64,000 bases of DNA, taken from NCBI GenBank assembly GCA_051453625.1, contig JBOZIK010000001.1:286181328-286245327 (forward strand), given 5' to 3'. Under the pieces are notes generated by a model. That model was not told the origin of the DNA, made no database searches, and worked only from the letters and a program-made list of their open reading frames with translations. The DNA is from Welwitschia mirabilis (taxonomy: Eukaryota > Gnetophyta > Gnetopsida > Welwitschiales). Below, one piece after another: positions 10,617 through 23,060 of the stretch; positions within the stretch are counted from its first letter, which is position 1, and every line of letters begins with the position of its first letter. The position numbers and the translations under genes were made by a program.

Positions 10617-11768
10617 TATTTCTAAATGGATGGAATCCTAGTTTTTAATTTTTTAACAAAGTTAATTTCTTAGTATATCTAATCTTTTTTTTAAGTACTT
10701 TAGAATATAGAATTCATTTTTTCTAAAGTTTTAAATTTATTTAATATTATTGGTCAAAATAGATTTGATCATCATTTTTATAAGTTTTTATAGATAATTT
10801 ATTTTTATCGATTTCAATCGATCTTTCTTGATCCTAAATTTTTAGTTTTAGAACTTGTTTAAAACACATTCTACTTACTTTAAAAGTCTTAGAAAGTTTT
10901 AAGTTTTACTTTCTTAAGTTTCTTTTTTCATTTTTCCTCTTTTCTCTCTTTATTCTCTTTCTTCTAGTTAAAATATTATGAAATTGATTAAGTTTTATTT
11001 TAATAGAATAAACATAATGATTTTTTATTAGTAACTAGTTTATCAATAATCTAAGTTATATGTACATCACTTTGTTGACTTGTCTTAAGCCTAATTATGG
11101 GTTAAATAAAATATATTAAATTTTTCTAAAAATATTTTTAAGATTAAATAGTTTGATATGTTAACTTTAATAATCATATTTTAAAATGTTGTATAATTAG
11201 TGTATAATGGCATAATATATTTGAATGGCTTATGTACATCCATTTTACATTAGTCTAAGTAGTAATTTTTTTTAATGCATTATAATGATGTAAGATAAAT
11301 AGATTGTTTTAACTCTTTTAATCATTTTTAAAGGTTATAAATAATATTTAGAATAGTGTTGAATCTTCATCAAAGATTATCTTTTTCTTATTTATTGCGT
11401 TTCTGTTTTTACATGTCATGAAATTTAGATTTTTACACATCTAATTCTTAAGGTTTACTATATGTCATGTGTTATACTTATGTGAATGTTACTTAAGAAA
11501 TAGTTATTTTATTTGGTAAACTGATAATTTAATAAAATAATTTATAATATTCTAATAATCAATGCCAGGTTTTCCATCATTTTAATATTCATGTGCTTCT
11601 GCTATATGTGCAATTTGCATAAATATATTTATTTATGCTTTTTTTTAAATTATTTATAATTTATTTTTTTCCTATGTTAAATCATTATGTTTAGTACAAA
11701 ATTCTTTTTGTGAAGGAATAGAGTATGATCTCATCTTTTTAAAAATTAATTTCTTATTTGATCATATT
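10617..11768 (+). repeat. Athila 5' LTR (3' portion only)
   Basis: This aligns by eye over its whole length with 20060-21230 and with 54540-55705: shared runs include taatgattttttat, agttaaaatat.atgaaatt and caattatgtgcaatttgcat-like segments in the same order. It ends where the decayed PBS begins. Confidence 0.8.
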
Positions 11769-11786
11769 TGATATTATTGTCAAGGA
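11769..11786 (+). other. Decayed Athila primer-binding site (tRNA-Asp)
   Basis: The 18 bases tgatattattgtcaagga compare with TGGCGCCGTTGCCGGGGA, the complement of the 3' end of plant tRNA-Asp used by Athila elements. Nine positions differ and all nine are C-to-T or G-to-A. The next bases, gacttgtgg, continue the usual Athila leader. Position directly after the LTR supports the call. Confidence 0.8.
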
Positions 11787-11814
11787 GACTTGTGGTTTAG
11801 TACATAATTCAACT

Positions 11815-12640
11815 ACATGCCTTTTGTGATCTAAATTGTTAGTACAATATGATAACCCTAGATCCCCCTACCATTACTATTATTACTATAAATCAAATTA
11901 TTGCTAAATCTTTAGCAAATTTAGGAGCTAGAGTTACTCTTACACATGAACTTATTTTTTAGGCTTTAGGATTTAACCATGTTAACCACTAATGTCATTT
12001 TTTTATAATGTCATTTTTATAATTAATTTTTAAGAATCTTGAAATATGTTTTGATTTAAATTAATAAATTTCCTTATCCTATCAACTTTGTAATTCTTTA
12101 AGTACCTATGTATTCAACTAGCTATTTCATATACTAATGTTAAAATTAATTGTAGATCTAGTAGATTGAAAATTATTTTTAGAAATATTTTTATTACTTT
12201 AATGTGTTTTATAATTGAAAGGAAAAGGCAATTTAATTAAATGAACATTTACCCTTACCCAAAATTCAACCTAGAAGTAATAAATTATTTTTAGTTTTAA
12301 ATCATTCTCTTTATTTAGATATATAATATAATTTTATTATTAAAACTTACTTCGATGCAAATAAATTGATTCTCTCATTAAATGTGTTTATTTTGGAATT
12401 TGTAATTATATTTTTATGAAAATAATGATATAACTAAATTGTATTTTTTAAATGAAAATTGATTCTCTCATTAAATTGTATCTTTAGATTATAATTTGAT
12501 AAGTATTTAAATCCCCATCTGAATAATTTTCATGAAAATAAAAATAAATTCTATTCTTTAGTAACTAATGTTAATGGTAATTTGAACATTTATCACTTTT
12601 TTTAACTCATGAAAATAAATTATAGCATTTGATGAGATCA
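11815..12640 (+). pseudogene. Athila protease block, first (extra) copy
   Basis: The translation near 11850-11970 gives DP+SPTITITI, ANLGARVTLTHELIF and ALGF, matching the Athila pattern kDPGsftIpC.IGn....aLcDLGASvnlMP.s.f..LGl, but with the catalytic D.G.S broken. About 610 bases (11815-12425) repeat at 13115-13745. This copy follows the PBS directly, where Gag should be, so it is a rearranged duplicate. Confidence 0.72.
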
Positions 12641-12699
12641 TTAGTAAATCAAATGGCATAAATATAGCAAACACTTGACTTTATGTTTTAATAATAAAA

Positions 12700-13870
12700 T
12701 AAGAAAAAGAGACATCCAAATTTACCATCTTAATTAACTCCTAATTCAAAAGAAACTAAAGTGATGTAAGAATTCCTTGATGTAAGTTCCATTTAATTAA
12801 TAAGTAGAAAAAATTATTTTTAAGTTTCATACTAAAGATAATGGAGATGAAAATTCAAAGAAATTAACAAAAAATCTCTAAATCTAAAAAGAAGTTTTAA
12901 AATTAAAATTAGAATATTCTATTTACTTTCCTAGTGGTTTTCCATCCAATAAAGGAAATAATAATTATAAATATACTCATAAAACCTATAAGGATTAGTT
13001 TTGCTCTTCTTGAAATAATTAAGAAAATTCTTTCTTATGTTAAATTTTTAAAGATTTATGTATCCAAAATAGAAAGATTAAATCATCTAAATAGATAGTT
13101 AATCTTATTGCTGCTATTACATGCCTTTTGTAATCTAGAATATGAGTTAAATATGATAACCCTAGATCCCCTACCATTACTATTACTATTGGAAATCATA
13201 TTATTGCTAAAGCTTTAGCAAATTTACGAGTTAGAGTTAATATTATGCCTGAACTTATTTTTCAAGCCTTAGGATTTAACAACACTAACCACTAATTTCA
13301 TTTTTTTAACTGATGGAACTTTACTAAAAATTATCTTGAAAGATGTTTTAACTCAAATTAATAAAGTTCTTTATCTTATTAAGTTTGTAATTTTTTAAGT
13401 ACCCGTATATTCAACTAGCTATTTCATCATTATTAGTTGATCTTAGATTATAATTACTAATGCTAAAATCATTATAGATTAGATGGAGTGAATATTGTTT
13501 TTGAAAATCTTTTTGTTACCTTTAATGTATTTTATAAGTGGAATAAAAATGTAATTGAATTAAATGAACATTTATCCTTACCTAAAATTCAACCTATAAG
13601 TAATATATTATTTTTCATATAAATGATATGCTTTATTTAGATATAAAGTATAATTTGATTACTAAATATTACTTAGCTTTAAATTAAATTGGTTCTCTCA
13701 TTAAACGTATTTATCTTTAAATTTTTATTATATTTTTATAAAATGAAAACTACTTGTTCTTTTATGATATTTTTACTACTAGTATTATTTTTAATGATGA
13801 TTTAAAATAACTATTTAATCATTTAAAGTATATATTATTAGGTAGTAATCAATCTCAATCTATTATTAAT
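12700..13870 (+). pseudogene. Athila Gag C-terminus plus protease, second copy
   Basis: The part near 12960-13110 contains FLC.IFKDLCIQNRKIKSSK, which fits the Athila phrase YakFLKdlct.KRKl, the end of Gag. It leads into NPRSPTITITIGNHIIAKAL, then LRVRVNIMPELIFQALGF, the protease start. Here the catalytic DLGAS has become NLRVRV. The order Gag then protease is the normal one, so this is the ancestral block and 11815-12640 the extra one. Confidence 0.72.
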
Positions 13871-14089
13871 AGTGCACATATCACTCCTTTTTAAAAATAA
13901 CTCACCACTTGTTAATTAAAAACTCTAAAATCTTTACTTTGTCTTATCATGATTTAGTTGAAGTCCATCATTTCATTTGTTCACATCAAATCTATTTAGA
14001 AATTAATAGAAAACATGTTCATCAATCATAGCATAGATTAAATCCAAAGCTTAGAAATATTATTTAAAAAAAAGGTAAAACTTTAGAAA

Positions 14090-14860
14090 TATAACATCAT
14101 TTACCCCATTGCAAATAATAAATGGTTGAGTTCTTTGCAAGTTTTTCTTAAAGAAAAAGTAAATGCAAAATTTGTGTAGATTTTTATACTCTTAATACTT
14201 ATATCAAGAAAATTCACTTTTCTATTTATTTTATTATTAAAATTCTTAACAAACTTTTAGTTTTTATTACTATTGTCTTTTATATAAATATAGTGGTTGT
14301 AATCAAATTCTTATAGTGGTTGTAATCAAATCCTTATAGCTCTAAAAGGTCAAGAAAAAAATACTTTTAATTAACCCTTGAAAACTTTTTCTACTATCTT
14401 ATGCATTTTAATTTGTATAAAGGTCTTATAACCTTTTCAAAGGAATAAAATAGGTATTTTTGCTAATTCTTAGATGGATTTCTAGAAATACTTATGAATA
14501 ATTTTTTTTGTTTATAGTGATTCCTTTAATCAAATAATGTGTCCTTCAAAGTTTATCTTGAATCTTTGTATTTATTATAATCTTAAAATTAGTTAGGATA
14601 AAATGTATTTCTAATTATTAGAGGCATTATTCTAGGTTATATTATTTATAAAAAAGGAATAGAAATGAATCTTACAAAGACTAGTGTCAATCATTCTCTT
14701 TCTACTCCTTCTTATGTAAAAGATATAAGATATTTATTAAGATATGCTAGTTTTTATCATGATTTTATTCATATTTTAGTTCTCTTAGTAAAGTTTTGAT
14801 TAAATTACTTCTTAAAGATGCATCATTCTCTTTAACACTTGACTATGAAATTACATTTCA
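14090..14860 (+). pseudogene. Athila reverse transcriptase remnant
   Basis: At 14305-14400 the frame reads GCNQILIALKGQEKNTFN, matching YSGYNQIpIApEDQEKTTFT. The catalytic (F/Y)MDD is at 14494-14502 as ATGAATAAT, so Asp-Asp has become Asn-Asn by two G-to-A changes, and a lengthened T run then shifts the frame. Near 14590-14670 DKMYF.LLEALF.VILFIKKE matches EKCHFMV.eGIVLGHivSkkGIE. A 23-base tandem copy (atagtggttgtaatcaaat) at about 14291-14337 disrupts the YSG motif. The domain is clear but dead. Confidence 0.83.
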
Positions 14861-14869
14861 AAAATTTAA

Positions 14870-15260
14870 ATAACCTTTATTTCTTCATCTTTTCTTAAAG
14901 CTTCTAATTGGTATTTCTTTTTCAACTTAATGATTGATGTAAATGATTTCGTAGTAGTTACAATCTTAGATAAAAATGTTAAGTGTAAATCCTATGTTAT
15001 TTTATATGATAGTAAAACTTTTCATGATGCTTAGCTTAACTATTTACTACTGAAAGATAGCTATTATTAGTTATCTTTGCTCTTGAGAAATTTTTTCACT
15101 ATTTCATTAGTTATCTTGTAACTATCTTTACTAATCATGTTTCTTTAAGATGTATTCTTAATAAGACTTTAATCTTATGTTATGAATTAGGTTTACTTAT
15201 ACAAGAATTTAGTATTATGATTAAGGATAGAGTAAGAAATAAAAATCCTTTGTTAATCAT
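14870..15260 (+). pseudogene. Athila RNase H remnant
   Basis: The stretch 14920-15060 reads NLMIDVNDFVVVTILDKN, then VILYDSKTFHDA.LNY, matching FeLMCDASdyAvGAVLGQr...viyYaSrTLndAQlNY. The first catalytic Asp is kept. Near 15120-15250 pieces of the VYTDHaALkYLl...RLiRWiLLLQEFdleI.DkkG segment follow with stops. Confidence 0.82.
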
Positions 15261-15269
15261 TTATCTCAC

Positions 15270-15930
15270 CTTTTTTTCTTATCAATTTTACTATAATTAG
15301 TGATAAATCTCCTAATGAAAAATTATTTTTTATTAATGTTCCATCTTGATATGCTAATATTGATAATTTCAAATGTTGTGGTAAAACTTTTAGAAACATG
15401 TTTATTCAGAGCATTAAAAAAAATGTATCTCAACAACATAAATTCTTATGAATACCCCCACTATTATTTCAATATTATACTTATCAATTCTTTTAAAGGT
15501 TTTTACCCTATAATTTTATTATAATACCCCGTGTAGTGGTTATTTTAATGGAAAAAAATTACCTCTAAATTCTAATGATGGATTCTTTTAGCCTAACATT
15601 TCTAAAAATGCTAATGAATTTTGTAAATAATTTGAAAAATGCTAATGTATTAGTCATATTAGTAAAAGAAATGAAATTCCTCTTAAACCTATTATTTTTT
15701 ATAAACCTTTTAATGTTTGGGGTATTAGATTTTATGTGATCACTCCCATTATTCTTTGGTAATTTTTATATTCTTGTTTATGTGAATTATTTTACTAAAT
15801 AAGTATAAGTCAAAGATTGTAGAGATTGTGATGCTACGACTATCATAAGATTCTTAAAATATAATCTTATGTCTCATTTTGGTTATCCTAAAGTAATGAT
15901 AAGTGATTAAGGAATTCATTTCCAAGAATT
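15270..15930 (+). pseudogene. Athila integrase remnant
   Basis: The frame at 15300-15524 covers the spacer before the zinc-binding part. At 15600-15740 come ANEFCK.FEKC.CISHISKRNEIPLKPI and FNVWGIRF, matching aheFVksCdrCQRtGnIsrrhEMPl..i...eiFDVWGIDFMGPFp. At 15830-15925 DATTIIRFLKYNLMSHFGYP followed by KVMISD.GIHF matches NDAkvVvkFLkknIfsRFGvPraiISDgGtHF. The catalytic Asp of WGIDF is now Arg-like, and stops are present. After 15930 the similarity stops abruptly. Confidence 0.83.
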
Positions 15931-17990
15931 AACATTCAGATTTTGATTATAGTAAATAAAGAAAATACATGAATAACTAATGATATTATTAAGGAATCCT
16001 TTTGATGTCATTAATGTATTTTTTTTCTTTGTACAATTAACATTCAAGATCCAAATAAAAGATCAACTTCAAAAAGTAAATAGATATAAATTCAAGTTAT
16101 CTATTGATCAAAATTTAAATGAAGTTAATAAATATTTTTAATAAAACTCAAAATTATCAATACATTTTACATGATTAAATAAAAGCTAAGATTCTCATAT
16201 AGTTGCATTGAGAAGAGTTGTAACCTTTAGGAGGACATATTCTTATTTATTTTAAAAACATTATCAACCAACAAGGAAAAATAAGCCTTTCATTTTTTAG
16301 TTTTTAAGTTTTTTCTTTTAATAAATTATGATCAACCTAAATCCTAGTTTTCATCCTAGTTAAGAGTTATATCTAGTTATTAGCTAGATACTAGAATACA
16401 CTAAGCTTAATTTTACCATTACTTTATTAGCTTTAGGATCCTTATTGCTAAAGTTTTATAAATCCACATTAATTTCATACTAATTTTATTAAAGTACCAC
16501 TATAGCATAAAAATCACATGGAAACTATTGCTACAATGCCATTATAGTGAATGGTCTATGTTTTCTTATTATAAAAACCTCATTTTTGCTCTCAAAAATC
16601 ATTTATATGCTACATTTCATAGGAAGTTGGCTATGGAGTTTCATGGCAATCTTAGAAGTTATATAGTAAAACTCTACCAAAATGGTGATGAGTTATATTT
16701 AACTATTTTGTTGTATATTCTCTTTAATCTTCTTTATGTTTTTTCTTTTATACTTTTGTTATATAGGTTATTTACTCTATGCTCTTTACTGCTTTTTTCT
16801 TCTGAAGATGATACATTAGTTAGGGATTAGGTAGGTGACTGATTTGTTTATGAAAATCATGATTCTTATCCTAGTGATACTATAACTATGTTTTTCTAAA
16901 ATCTGTAGTATGATGAAGATGCAAATGTAGTGGAATCTATTATAGATGACTTTTTTTTCATTTGTCCCTTAGAAATTTAGTTGTTGCCTTAGGCATAATT
17001 TTTTGCACTACTAACTTGGAATTAATGGATTTCATGCTTTATAATATAGGATATTACCTATTCTAGATGATCTTAACCTCAATTCTAGCCTTTATGCCAT
17101 GATTGCCTTATTAATATTCTTACTCTAACTCACGTAGCTATTATTTATTATGCTATATCTAATATCTTAGATACTACGCATACATCCCATGCCTTTTCTA
17201 ATGTAATGTGGACTCTTCGGCTATTTAGATAAGTTATGCTCCTTATGTTCTTATCTCATATTTGTTCATGTTTGTCATGCTTATTCTTCTTAGTGTTATA
17301 TTATCATATCCTTACCCTTTATCATTTAGAAGGTCATTATCCATTAGTATTTTGAATTAAAATGATTGTATTCATTACCCTTCCTCTTTTCTTACTAAAT
17401 TTAGATAGCTTTAGGAGGAAAAAAACTATTTTATAAGAATAAGAAGTAGCAATCTAGACCTTTACCTTATTAGTGTATTTCCTCTTAGCTAGGACTGGTA
17501 AGTATTTGGGTAGGGTTAAGCATAAAATGTGGAAGCAATCATCTTCTATTTGCATATTAACTTCTACATTTCATTTAATAACTTAATAATTCTCTTAGAA
17601 ACATAAATTAAGATGATATTAGAAAGCAATGTAGTACTGTCTTTAGCATTCTGTCACCATTGTAAAGCATAAATACCATAATAAACATAGCAATGAACTT
17701 TCTTCTCCTCATTATTTCCTTACTCTTAGCTCATATATGTTGTAGTGGAGTGAAGTCTTTCTTGCTTTACTCCCATATTTTTCAAGATTTTGTGTATATT
17801 TAATGCTTGATCATCTTCTTATATGTTCATTTATGTTTTTCATGTGTGAAACCTAACTGATTTACTATCTCTTTGTAATGCTATTTTATGATATGATATT
17901 TTTGTTGTATTTAATATTATCTATCTTATGTTCATGTTTTTATTTATATATTATAAAAGTAATAAAAATTAATAAACGTTTTGGTTTAAT
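15931..17990 (+). other. Unassigned 3' internal part of the Athila element
   Basis: Between integrase and the 3' LTR, where Athila elements often carry an env-like or other extra frame. One open frame of 100 codons lies at 16528-16830: a soluble N-terminal half, then about 40 strongly hydrophobic residues (LLYILFNLLYVFSFILLLYRL). I cannot assign it to a family and the AT bias alone can produce such segments. No polypurine tract could be fixed. Confidence 0.4.
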
Positions 17991-17999
17991 TTTTAGAAT

Positions 18000-20900
18000 A
18001 ATAAAAAAGGTTTGAATTATCTAATGTTTCTCTATTATACTCATTATCTCCTATCACACATATTATTAGGTTATTATGATTATTAATATTATTCCTTTTG
18101 GATGTATTTACAAGATAAACCTTTATAATTTAAATTACCTACATAGAGCTATAAACAAGTCTATAGGGATAAGTAGATGATGTAATTTCTCAATGTTAAG
18201 TGAAATTATGGATTTCATTAGGTATCCCTATAATAAATATGATACAATGTCCTATAAGCAAATATCTACACTACTAGTAGGCTTCATTCTTTTAATTATA
18301 ATCACCTGCATAAGACATACAAGAAGACTAGTTGAAAAGTGTAATTAAGCCTAAAGTTTTGATAAAATAAGGTATTCATAAATATAATATTTTATTATTC
18401 TAGAATCATAGCACTGCACTAAAAGGTATTTGTGCAATTTTTTAGGAGATGAAAGCATTAAAGGTTTAATGAGTGTAAAGCAATAAATTTTATTCACTTT
18501 GAGGTAATTCATGGTGATCTTGATTAGGAGTTAAAGATCTAAGGTGAAATTATAAAGCATGAAGGACTACTTTAACCGATTGAATTTAGAGATGACTTAT
18601 AGTTTCTTTTTCATCATCATATTTCATCTAATTTTTGATGTAATACTTCTAACTAATTTTGACACCAAATGCATGACATCAAAGCATATTAGAGATTATC
18701 AACACATTAGCACATTATAATTTACATGCTAAAATTTATAAGTTATTCATTTCTAGTCATTTATAATCATTTTTGAATCAAATGCAATGTTTTCATGTAA
18801 GATCAGCCTTGCAAAATGTAATCAGACTAAAACCCAATTTTGGATTTTTTGTGGTTACTAGTGTAACTATTTAGGTTCATTAATATTATTTCCTAGTGTA
18901 TTTTTGATGTTATAGAATTATGTAACTATTCAGATTTTATAAAAAATAAATACATTATGACAAGTTAAAGATTTGATACATAACTCATGTACACTGATCC
19001 AAGAACATCTATAAAGATTTCCCTTTAATACAAGAATATTTAAATAACATCCAAGAAATATCCAAGCTAATTACATGTAATTAAACTTATTTTTACCACT
19101 TTCATGCTTTATAAGAAAGTTTGGCCACATTTCTGTCTCATTTCTTTTCTTCCAAGTCTATCTTCTCTCTATATTAGCTTTGGAGGGCTTTTTATTCTTT
19201 ACTTTTATTCATTAAAGTAACATAAATTTAATCTAATCCTCTCACATCCTTATTTAATCTATTTTTCATTTCTACATCCTCCATTTCCACCTATATAGAG
19301 GGCATTACAAGTTAGTGAAGTTTATGTAAATGCTTAGTGCAGGGAGGAGAAGGCATTAGATCTTATAAGAAATTTAATTAAAGACTAATGAAAAGGGCTA
19401 TAATTACATATAAATCTAATAAGTATTTCTTCTTTGATGTTTTTATTCTTACATTTACATGATTTTTTTATTTTTATCATGCGTTTCTTTCAATTCAATT
19501 AGACTTCCTATGACATGTTGCATATTTATTACTAATAGGATTGTTACACATCTAGTACCTATCCTAGAATTCTTTAATTTCATATGGTTAATTGTTCAAT
19601 GTTAAAATAAGCATGTGTTTTATTTTTTTTTCTCTCTTCTTTCCTCCACTCTTCTTGTTTCTTCTGATATCATTCTCTTATTATTCCATCTTTCTGCTTA
19701 AGTATTGAATGATGAATTCTTCTTTTTCTCCAATATCATAAATATATCATGTACATATGTAATATACTTAATTTTAAAATTTAAAATATTTATTTTTACA
19801 TTAGTTTTCTCTCTCTTCCTCTTTTCTCAAATTGTAAAACTAGTAAATTTCACTATTTTTTTTTTATCGCAAATCTTTTTCTGCAACTTTAAGTGCTTTG
19901 AAATTTTACTCGTAGATTCCTCTCTTGATTTATAAGTTTTAATACTTAAGGTGGAAAAGCCCAAACTTATCCTATAAAATCTCATTTTTTACAATTTATA
20001 GTTAATATTATGAATTTTACTTAGAATTTCTCTAAACCTATGAAATCTTTATTTTTTTAGTTTTTTCATAGTAAATTTACTGATCATTATTACCTTTTTT
20101 TCAAAAATTTAAGATCTAATATTATAGTATTTTTAAGTACTCTTAGAATACAAAATCCATTTTTTCTCAAATTTTCTAATTTGTATAATATTCTTGATCA
20201 AACTAAGGTTAACCATAATGTTTTCATATTTTTCTAACTCATGTATTTCTTAATGGTTTTAATCAATCTTGCTTGATCTTGAATTTTTATTTTTATAAAC
20301 CTATTTTAGTATGCCCACTTTCTTAAGTTACTTTCTTCATATTCACTCTTTCCTCTCTTTATTTTATTTCTTTTAGTTAAAATATATGAAATTAACTAAG
20401 TTTTTCTCTAAGAAAATAAAAATTTACATAATGATTTTTTATCAATTACTAATTTATTAGTAATTTATGTTACATGTACATCATTGTTATAACTCATTTC
20501 AAGCCTAATTATGAGATGTATTTTAAGGTAGATGCATGAAATTTTATTGAAAATATTATTAAGGTCAAGTAATTTTATAAGTTCATTTTAAAAATCATGT
20601 TTCTAAAGTGACATACTTTTATTTCAAAATGTTGTACAATCAGTATATAATGGAATGAAACATTTGAATAAATGATATACATCTGTTGTACATTATTTCA
20701 AAAAGTGAACTTTTCAAGAAAAATAATTTTTGCATAATAATAAGTTAAGCTAATTTAATTGTTTTAACTCTCTTAATCATTTGTATGAGTTATAAATGAT
20801 CTTTAAAATAAGAGAGAATGTTTACTAAAGATTATTTCTTTCTTATTATTACATTTCAATTTTGAAATCTCATGAATCTAGCTTTTTACACATGTAATCC

Positions 20901-21230
20901 TTAAGGTTTATTATACCTCATGTGTTGTACTTATGTGACTATTACTTAAGAATAGCTTTTTAATAATGTAAAGTGACAATTTGATAAAATGATGTACAAT
21001 ATTTTTATAATATCAAAGCTAAGTTTTGATACTTATGATATTTCACTATATGTGCAATATAATCAAGGATATTTATTTTTGCTTTGTTGTAAACTATTTA
21101 TGCTTTGTTTCTTTTCCCTACGTTAAATTATTAAGTATTTAATTCATTTTGTAAATGATCAAAGAATGATCTCCTCATTTTTAAATAATGAGTTTCTACT
21201 TCAATCATTTTTTCATAGATTTGTCAAGAT
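18000..21230 (+). repeat. Athila 3' LTR
   Basis: Its right 1.2 kb aligns with the 5' LTR remnant (10617-11768), and its middle and right parts align with 52800-55705, in the same orientation. Landmarks: cctaaagttttgataaaataagg at about 18350, the glycine-free pyrimidine run at 19620-19700, and the phrase ending near ttgtcaag at 21230. The left edge near 18000 is not fixed; similarity to the other copy is clear only from about 18340. Confidence 0.75.
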
Positions 21231-21379
21231 TCTAATACTTAAGGTAACTANNNNNNNNNNNNNNNNNNNNNNNNNNNNNNNNNNNNNNNNNNNNNNNNNN
21301 NNNNNNNNNNNNNNNNNNNNNNNNNNNNNNNNNNNNNNNNNNNNNNNNNNTGTCATGATTCTAATACTTAAGGTAACTA
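21230..21379. repeat. 100-N gap flanked by copies of a 21-base sequence
   Basis: ttctaatacttaaggtaact is found at 21230 and again at 21359, around N 21251-21350. This is likely an unmerged contig junction. Confidence 0.85.
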
Positions 21380-21689
21380 TTATTTTAATATCAATAACCA
21401 AAAGCTTAAAAATTTTCATGAGTCTATTTCTCTCAGACATGTCTTTAAACTCTTTTCTTAATCTAGAATTATAGGGAATTAAAAATAATATGAAATAAAT
21501 CTAAAATCAATATCATATAAGAGATGGACTTATGATAATGGTAAGTTGTTTAATTTATTTTTGATTGGAACCTAAAGTTATGATAACCAAATGGATAACC
21601 TAATTCTTTATGTATAACCATAGTATTTTACATATCTCCCATTATTTATTTGAGTGAAGAGTAATTTAATGAATAAAATTATAAGAAAA
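21380..21689. other. Unassigned spacer
   Basis: AT-rich, with no open frame or element motif seen, lying between the Athila 3' LTR and the start of COBRA segment copy A. Confidence 0.5.
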
Positions 21690-21800
21690 TATTTTAGGTT
21701 TTTTTATGTGTGTGAACATTTTTTAAACCTTAGTTTCATGGTCTTATACTATATTACCCTTTAACTTTATTTACCTAATCCATTTTACATCATAGTCTTT

Positions 21801-21827
21801 CATATATATATATATATATATATATAA
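21801..21827. repeat. (TA)n microsatellite
   Basis: About 13 TA units upstream of COBRA-like pseudogene A. The matching place in copy B (about 39715) lacks the expansion. Confidence 0.9.
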
Positions 21828-22127
21828 TCATACGATAGTCACAATTTACTTCATAGAAAATGAGAATAGAGGTATTACTCAAATTGTAGGAGAAAAATAT
21901 AGTTTTGGTTGTATGTTGTGCATGTGATTAAATGGGATTTTTTTTTTTTTTTTGTGATTTCATTATGAATGTAACAGTCTAGAAATTGAATTCCAAAATG
22001 AACGTTGTCCTTGACACTCTTTTTTCTAAAATGTTCTTTACTCTAACACCATTAGCTATTGAGAGCAAGTTCACTGGTGTTCACTCGGATATATGACCTT
22101 ACAACGAGACACATCCATAGATATAAA

Positions 22128-22747
22128 ATGATTGTGTCTCTTCTGCAACTACCACATCCATCTATTCAGCTTTCTACAACTGTTTCTTATTACAAATGCT
22201 TATGATCCTTTGGGTCGTAATACAAATATCACCATAACTTGGGATATCACATCATGAACAACTGATGGATATGTTGTAATAGTAACGCTATACAATTACC
22301 AATGTATAGACACATAGACAGCTCAGGCTAGAGACTGGGATGGATATGGCCAAAGGAGGAGGTCATATGATCTATAGTGGGTGCACAGGCGGTGTAGTAG
22401 GGCGATTGCTCTTCCTACATATTAACAATTTTACACTACTACCAGAAGAGCCTAGTTATTGAAGACCTTTTAGTGGGGGTGCCTTACAATCAGCAGATCA
22501 CCAATTGCTGCAAAGGCGGAGTTCTTATAGCATACATCTTTGATCAATCAAAGGCCATGACTTTTTTTCAACTCAGTGTAAGAAAATCGGGCAATACCAA
22601 TAAGACTTTGAACAGCCCCAAAAATTTCATTCTGTAAGGACTTGACCTCAATTACACCTGCAGTTCTCCCACAAAGGCGATTCCTTCCAAGTTCTGGACT
22701 ACCAATGTTATCGCCAGATGTAGGCTCTACTTACCTAAATGATTATT
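22128..22747 (+). pseudogene. COBRA-like protein pseudogene A, 5' part
   Basis: COBRA/COBL proteins are plant GPI-anchored extracellular proteins that influence cellulose deposition. The ATG at 22128 is followed by a would-be signal peptide, then NAYDPLGRNTNITITWDIT and a stop where the family has WD(V/I)MSW (TGG to TGA). Further family landmarks follow after a one-base deletion near 22302: EVIWSIVGAQA, YNQQITNCCKGGVL, FFQLSVRKSGNTNKT and SPKNFIL. Several stops and frameshifts show it is dead. The frame is cut at 22747 by copia A and resumes at 27415. Confidence 0.87.
22743..22747. repeat. Target-site duplication of copia A, left copy (ttatt)
   Basis: ttatt directly before the TG of the left LTR; the same five bases follow the right LTR at 27415-27419. 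The empty site is visible in COBRA copy B at about 40651-40657 (gattatttgc). Confidence 0.9.
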
Positions 22748-23060
22748 TGTTAAAAATAAAGAGCCAAAAGACTAAACAGAAAAAGGAGTTATGCAAAGGC
22801 AATTCAATATTATTTGATGTAAGCAGAGAGTCTTTTATAGGAATACAAAGGAAATAATAATTCTTCTTTTTGTAACAGACCCACTAACTCCACTAACTTA
22901 ATAATCATTTTCTTTTTTTGTAAGCAACCCACTAACTCTATTAACTCAATAATTATATAGATCCACTAACTCCACTAAATTAATAACCATTTCCTTTTTC
23001 GTAACCGACCCACTAACTTTATTAACTCAATAACTGTACAGAATATTTTACATATCAACA
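22748..23060 (-). repeat. Copia A 3' LTR
   Basis: Starts TGTTAAAAAT and ends ATCAACA. It contains two rounds of a phrase cccactaactccactaactt / cccactaactctattaactc alternating with T-rich runs. It closely matches 27102-27414. Confidence 0.93.

Larger units (their letters stand above)
10617..21230 (+). mobile_element. Athila-like Ty3/gypsy element, decayed and rearranged
   Basis: The plus-strand order is 5' LTR remnant, PBS complementary to tRNA-Asp, protease block, Gag C-terminus, second protease block, RT, RNase H, integrase, a long unassigned 3' part, then a 3' LTR. The tRNA-Asp PBS, a long LTR and the RT phrase after YSGYNQI identify Athila. The 5' LTR is cut by the copia 1 LTR at 10616. 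Only about 1.15 kb of it remains, against roughly 3 kb for the 3' LTR. Most of Gag is missing. Stops occur in every domain. Confidence 0.83.
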
